A stretch of 40,893 nucleotides of DNA from an uncultured Collinsella sp. (GTDB lineage Bacteria > Actinomycetota > Coriobacteriia > Coriobacteriales > Coriobacteriaceae): NCBI GenBank assembly GCA_959601045.1, contig CAUGNZ010000021.1, positions 1 through 40,893 of the forward strand, read 5' to 3'. Every line of letters starts with the position of its first letter. Position 1 is the stretch's first letter. A program made the position numbers and the translations under genes. The notes below the pieces were generated by a model. That model saw only the letters and a program-made list of their open reading frames with translations, was not told the origin of the DNA and did not search any database. Shown here one piece after another: positions 40,853-40,893 of this stretch.

Positions 40853-40893
40853 TAAGAACGTCCATTACAGTCGAAATTGTCAGCCCGGGCCCG

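Noticed and set aside
1..40893. tRNA, rRNA or phage and integrase genes
   Set aside because: I looked for typical tRNA arms and CCA ends, conserved rRNA stretches, and integrase or transposase motifs and found none I could support.

Overview
The window looks like a chromosome segment of a high-GC gut actinobacterium of the class Coriobacteriia, most likely Collinsella or a close relative. Reasons: GC-rich codon use, glucoside-type PTS transporters, a luxS gene, many small intergenic palindromes, and a NRAMP protein of the magnesium-selective kind known from Eggerthella. The genus is an inference. I saw no rRNA, tRNA, CRISPR array, phage or insertion-sequence transposase.

Layout. 1-4018: pyrE (-), then a short ORF with a strong ribosome binding site, then mgtA (+). 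4208-13488: a carbohydrate island with a GH140/DUF4038 apiosidase-like hydrolase, a glucoside PTS EIIBC, an Ig-like-domain esterase, a nucleoside-hydrolase-like Sde182/DUF1593 protein, a GH1 6-phospho-beta-glucosidase and a DUF4867 protein. 13612-16976: a lower-GC module of alpha/beta hydrolase, second PTS EIIBC and LicT/BglG antiterminator. 17177-17665: luxS. 17820-23807: sugar isomerase, split transketolase and FGGY kinase operon behind a LacI-type regulator. 24035-26009: ribokinase and nucleoside hydrolase. 26196-28412: OatA-like O-acetyltransferase. 28647-28872: a MITE-like element. 28957-38180: an all-minus envelope and magnesium block (hemolysin III, CNNM/CorC, a cyanophycin-synthetase-N-like protein, YtxH, PRC-barrel, a deacetylase-like protein with lost metal ligands, an MgtE-like protein, NRAMP). 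38367-39332: a hydrolase gene broken by one stop codon. 39464-40669: a DUF362 ferredoxin-like protein.

The most interesting system is a possible D-apiose pathway. An isomerase, a glycerol-kinase-like FGGY kinase and a two-subunit transketolase are the parts of the known D-apiose to apulose to apulose-4-phosphate route. The same window encodes a GH140-family (apiosidase family) enzyme without a signal peptide, beside a PTS and a phospho-beta-glucosidase. TAAACA/TGTTTA palindromes occur at the PTS/esterase divergent promoter, in front of the isomerase operon and at the LacI gene, suggesting one regulon for release and breakdown of the sugar.

A second theme is magnesium: mgtA with a candidate leader peptide, a NRAMP with the manganese-coordinating Asn and Met replaced, an MgtE-like protein with a PRC barrel and an unusual membrane part, and a CNNM/CorC protein. 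A third theme is the density of long perfect hairpins between genes, several sharing a GGGGAC core. These look like REP-type repeats, and some also serve as terminators or overlap stop codons.
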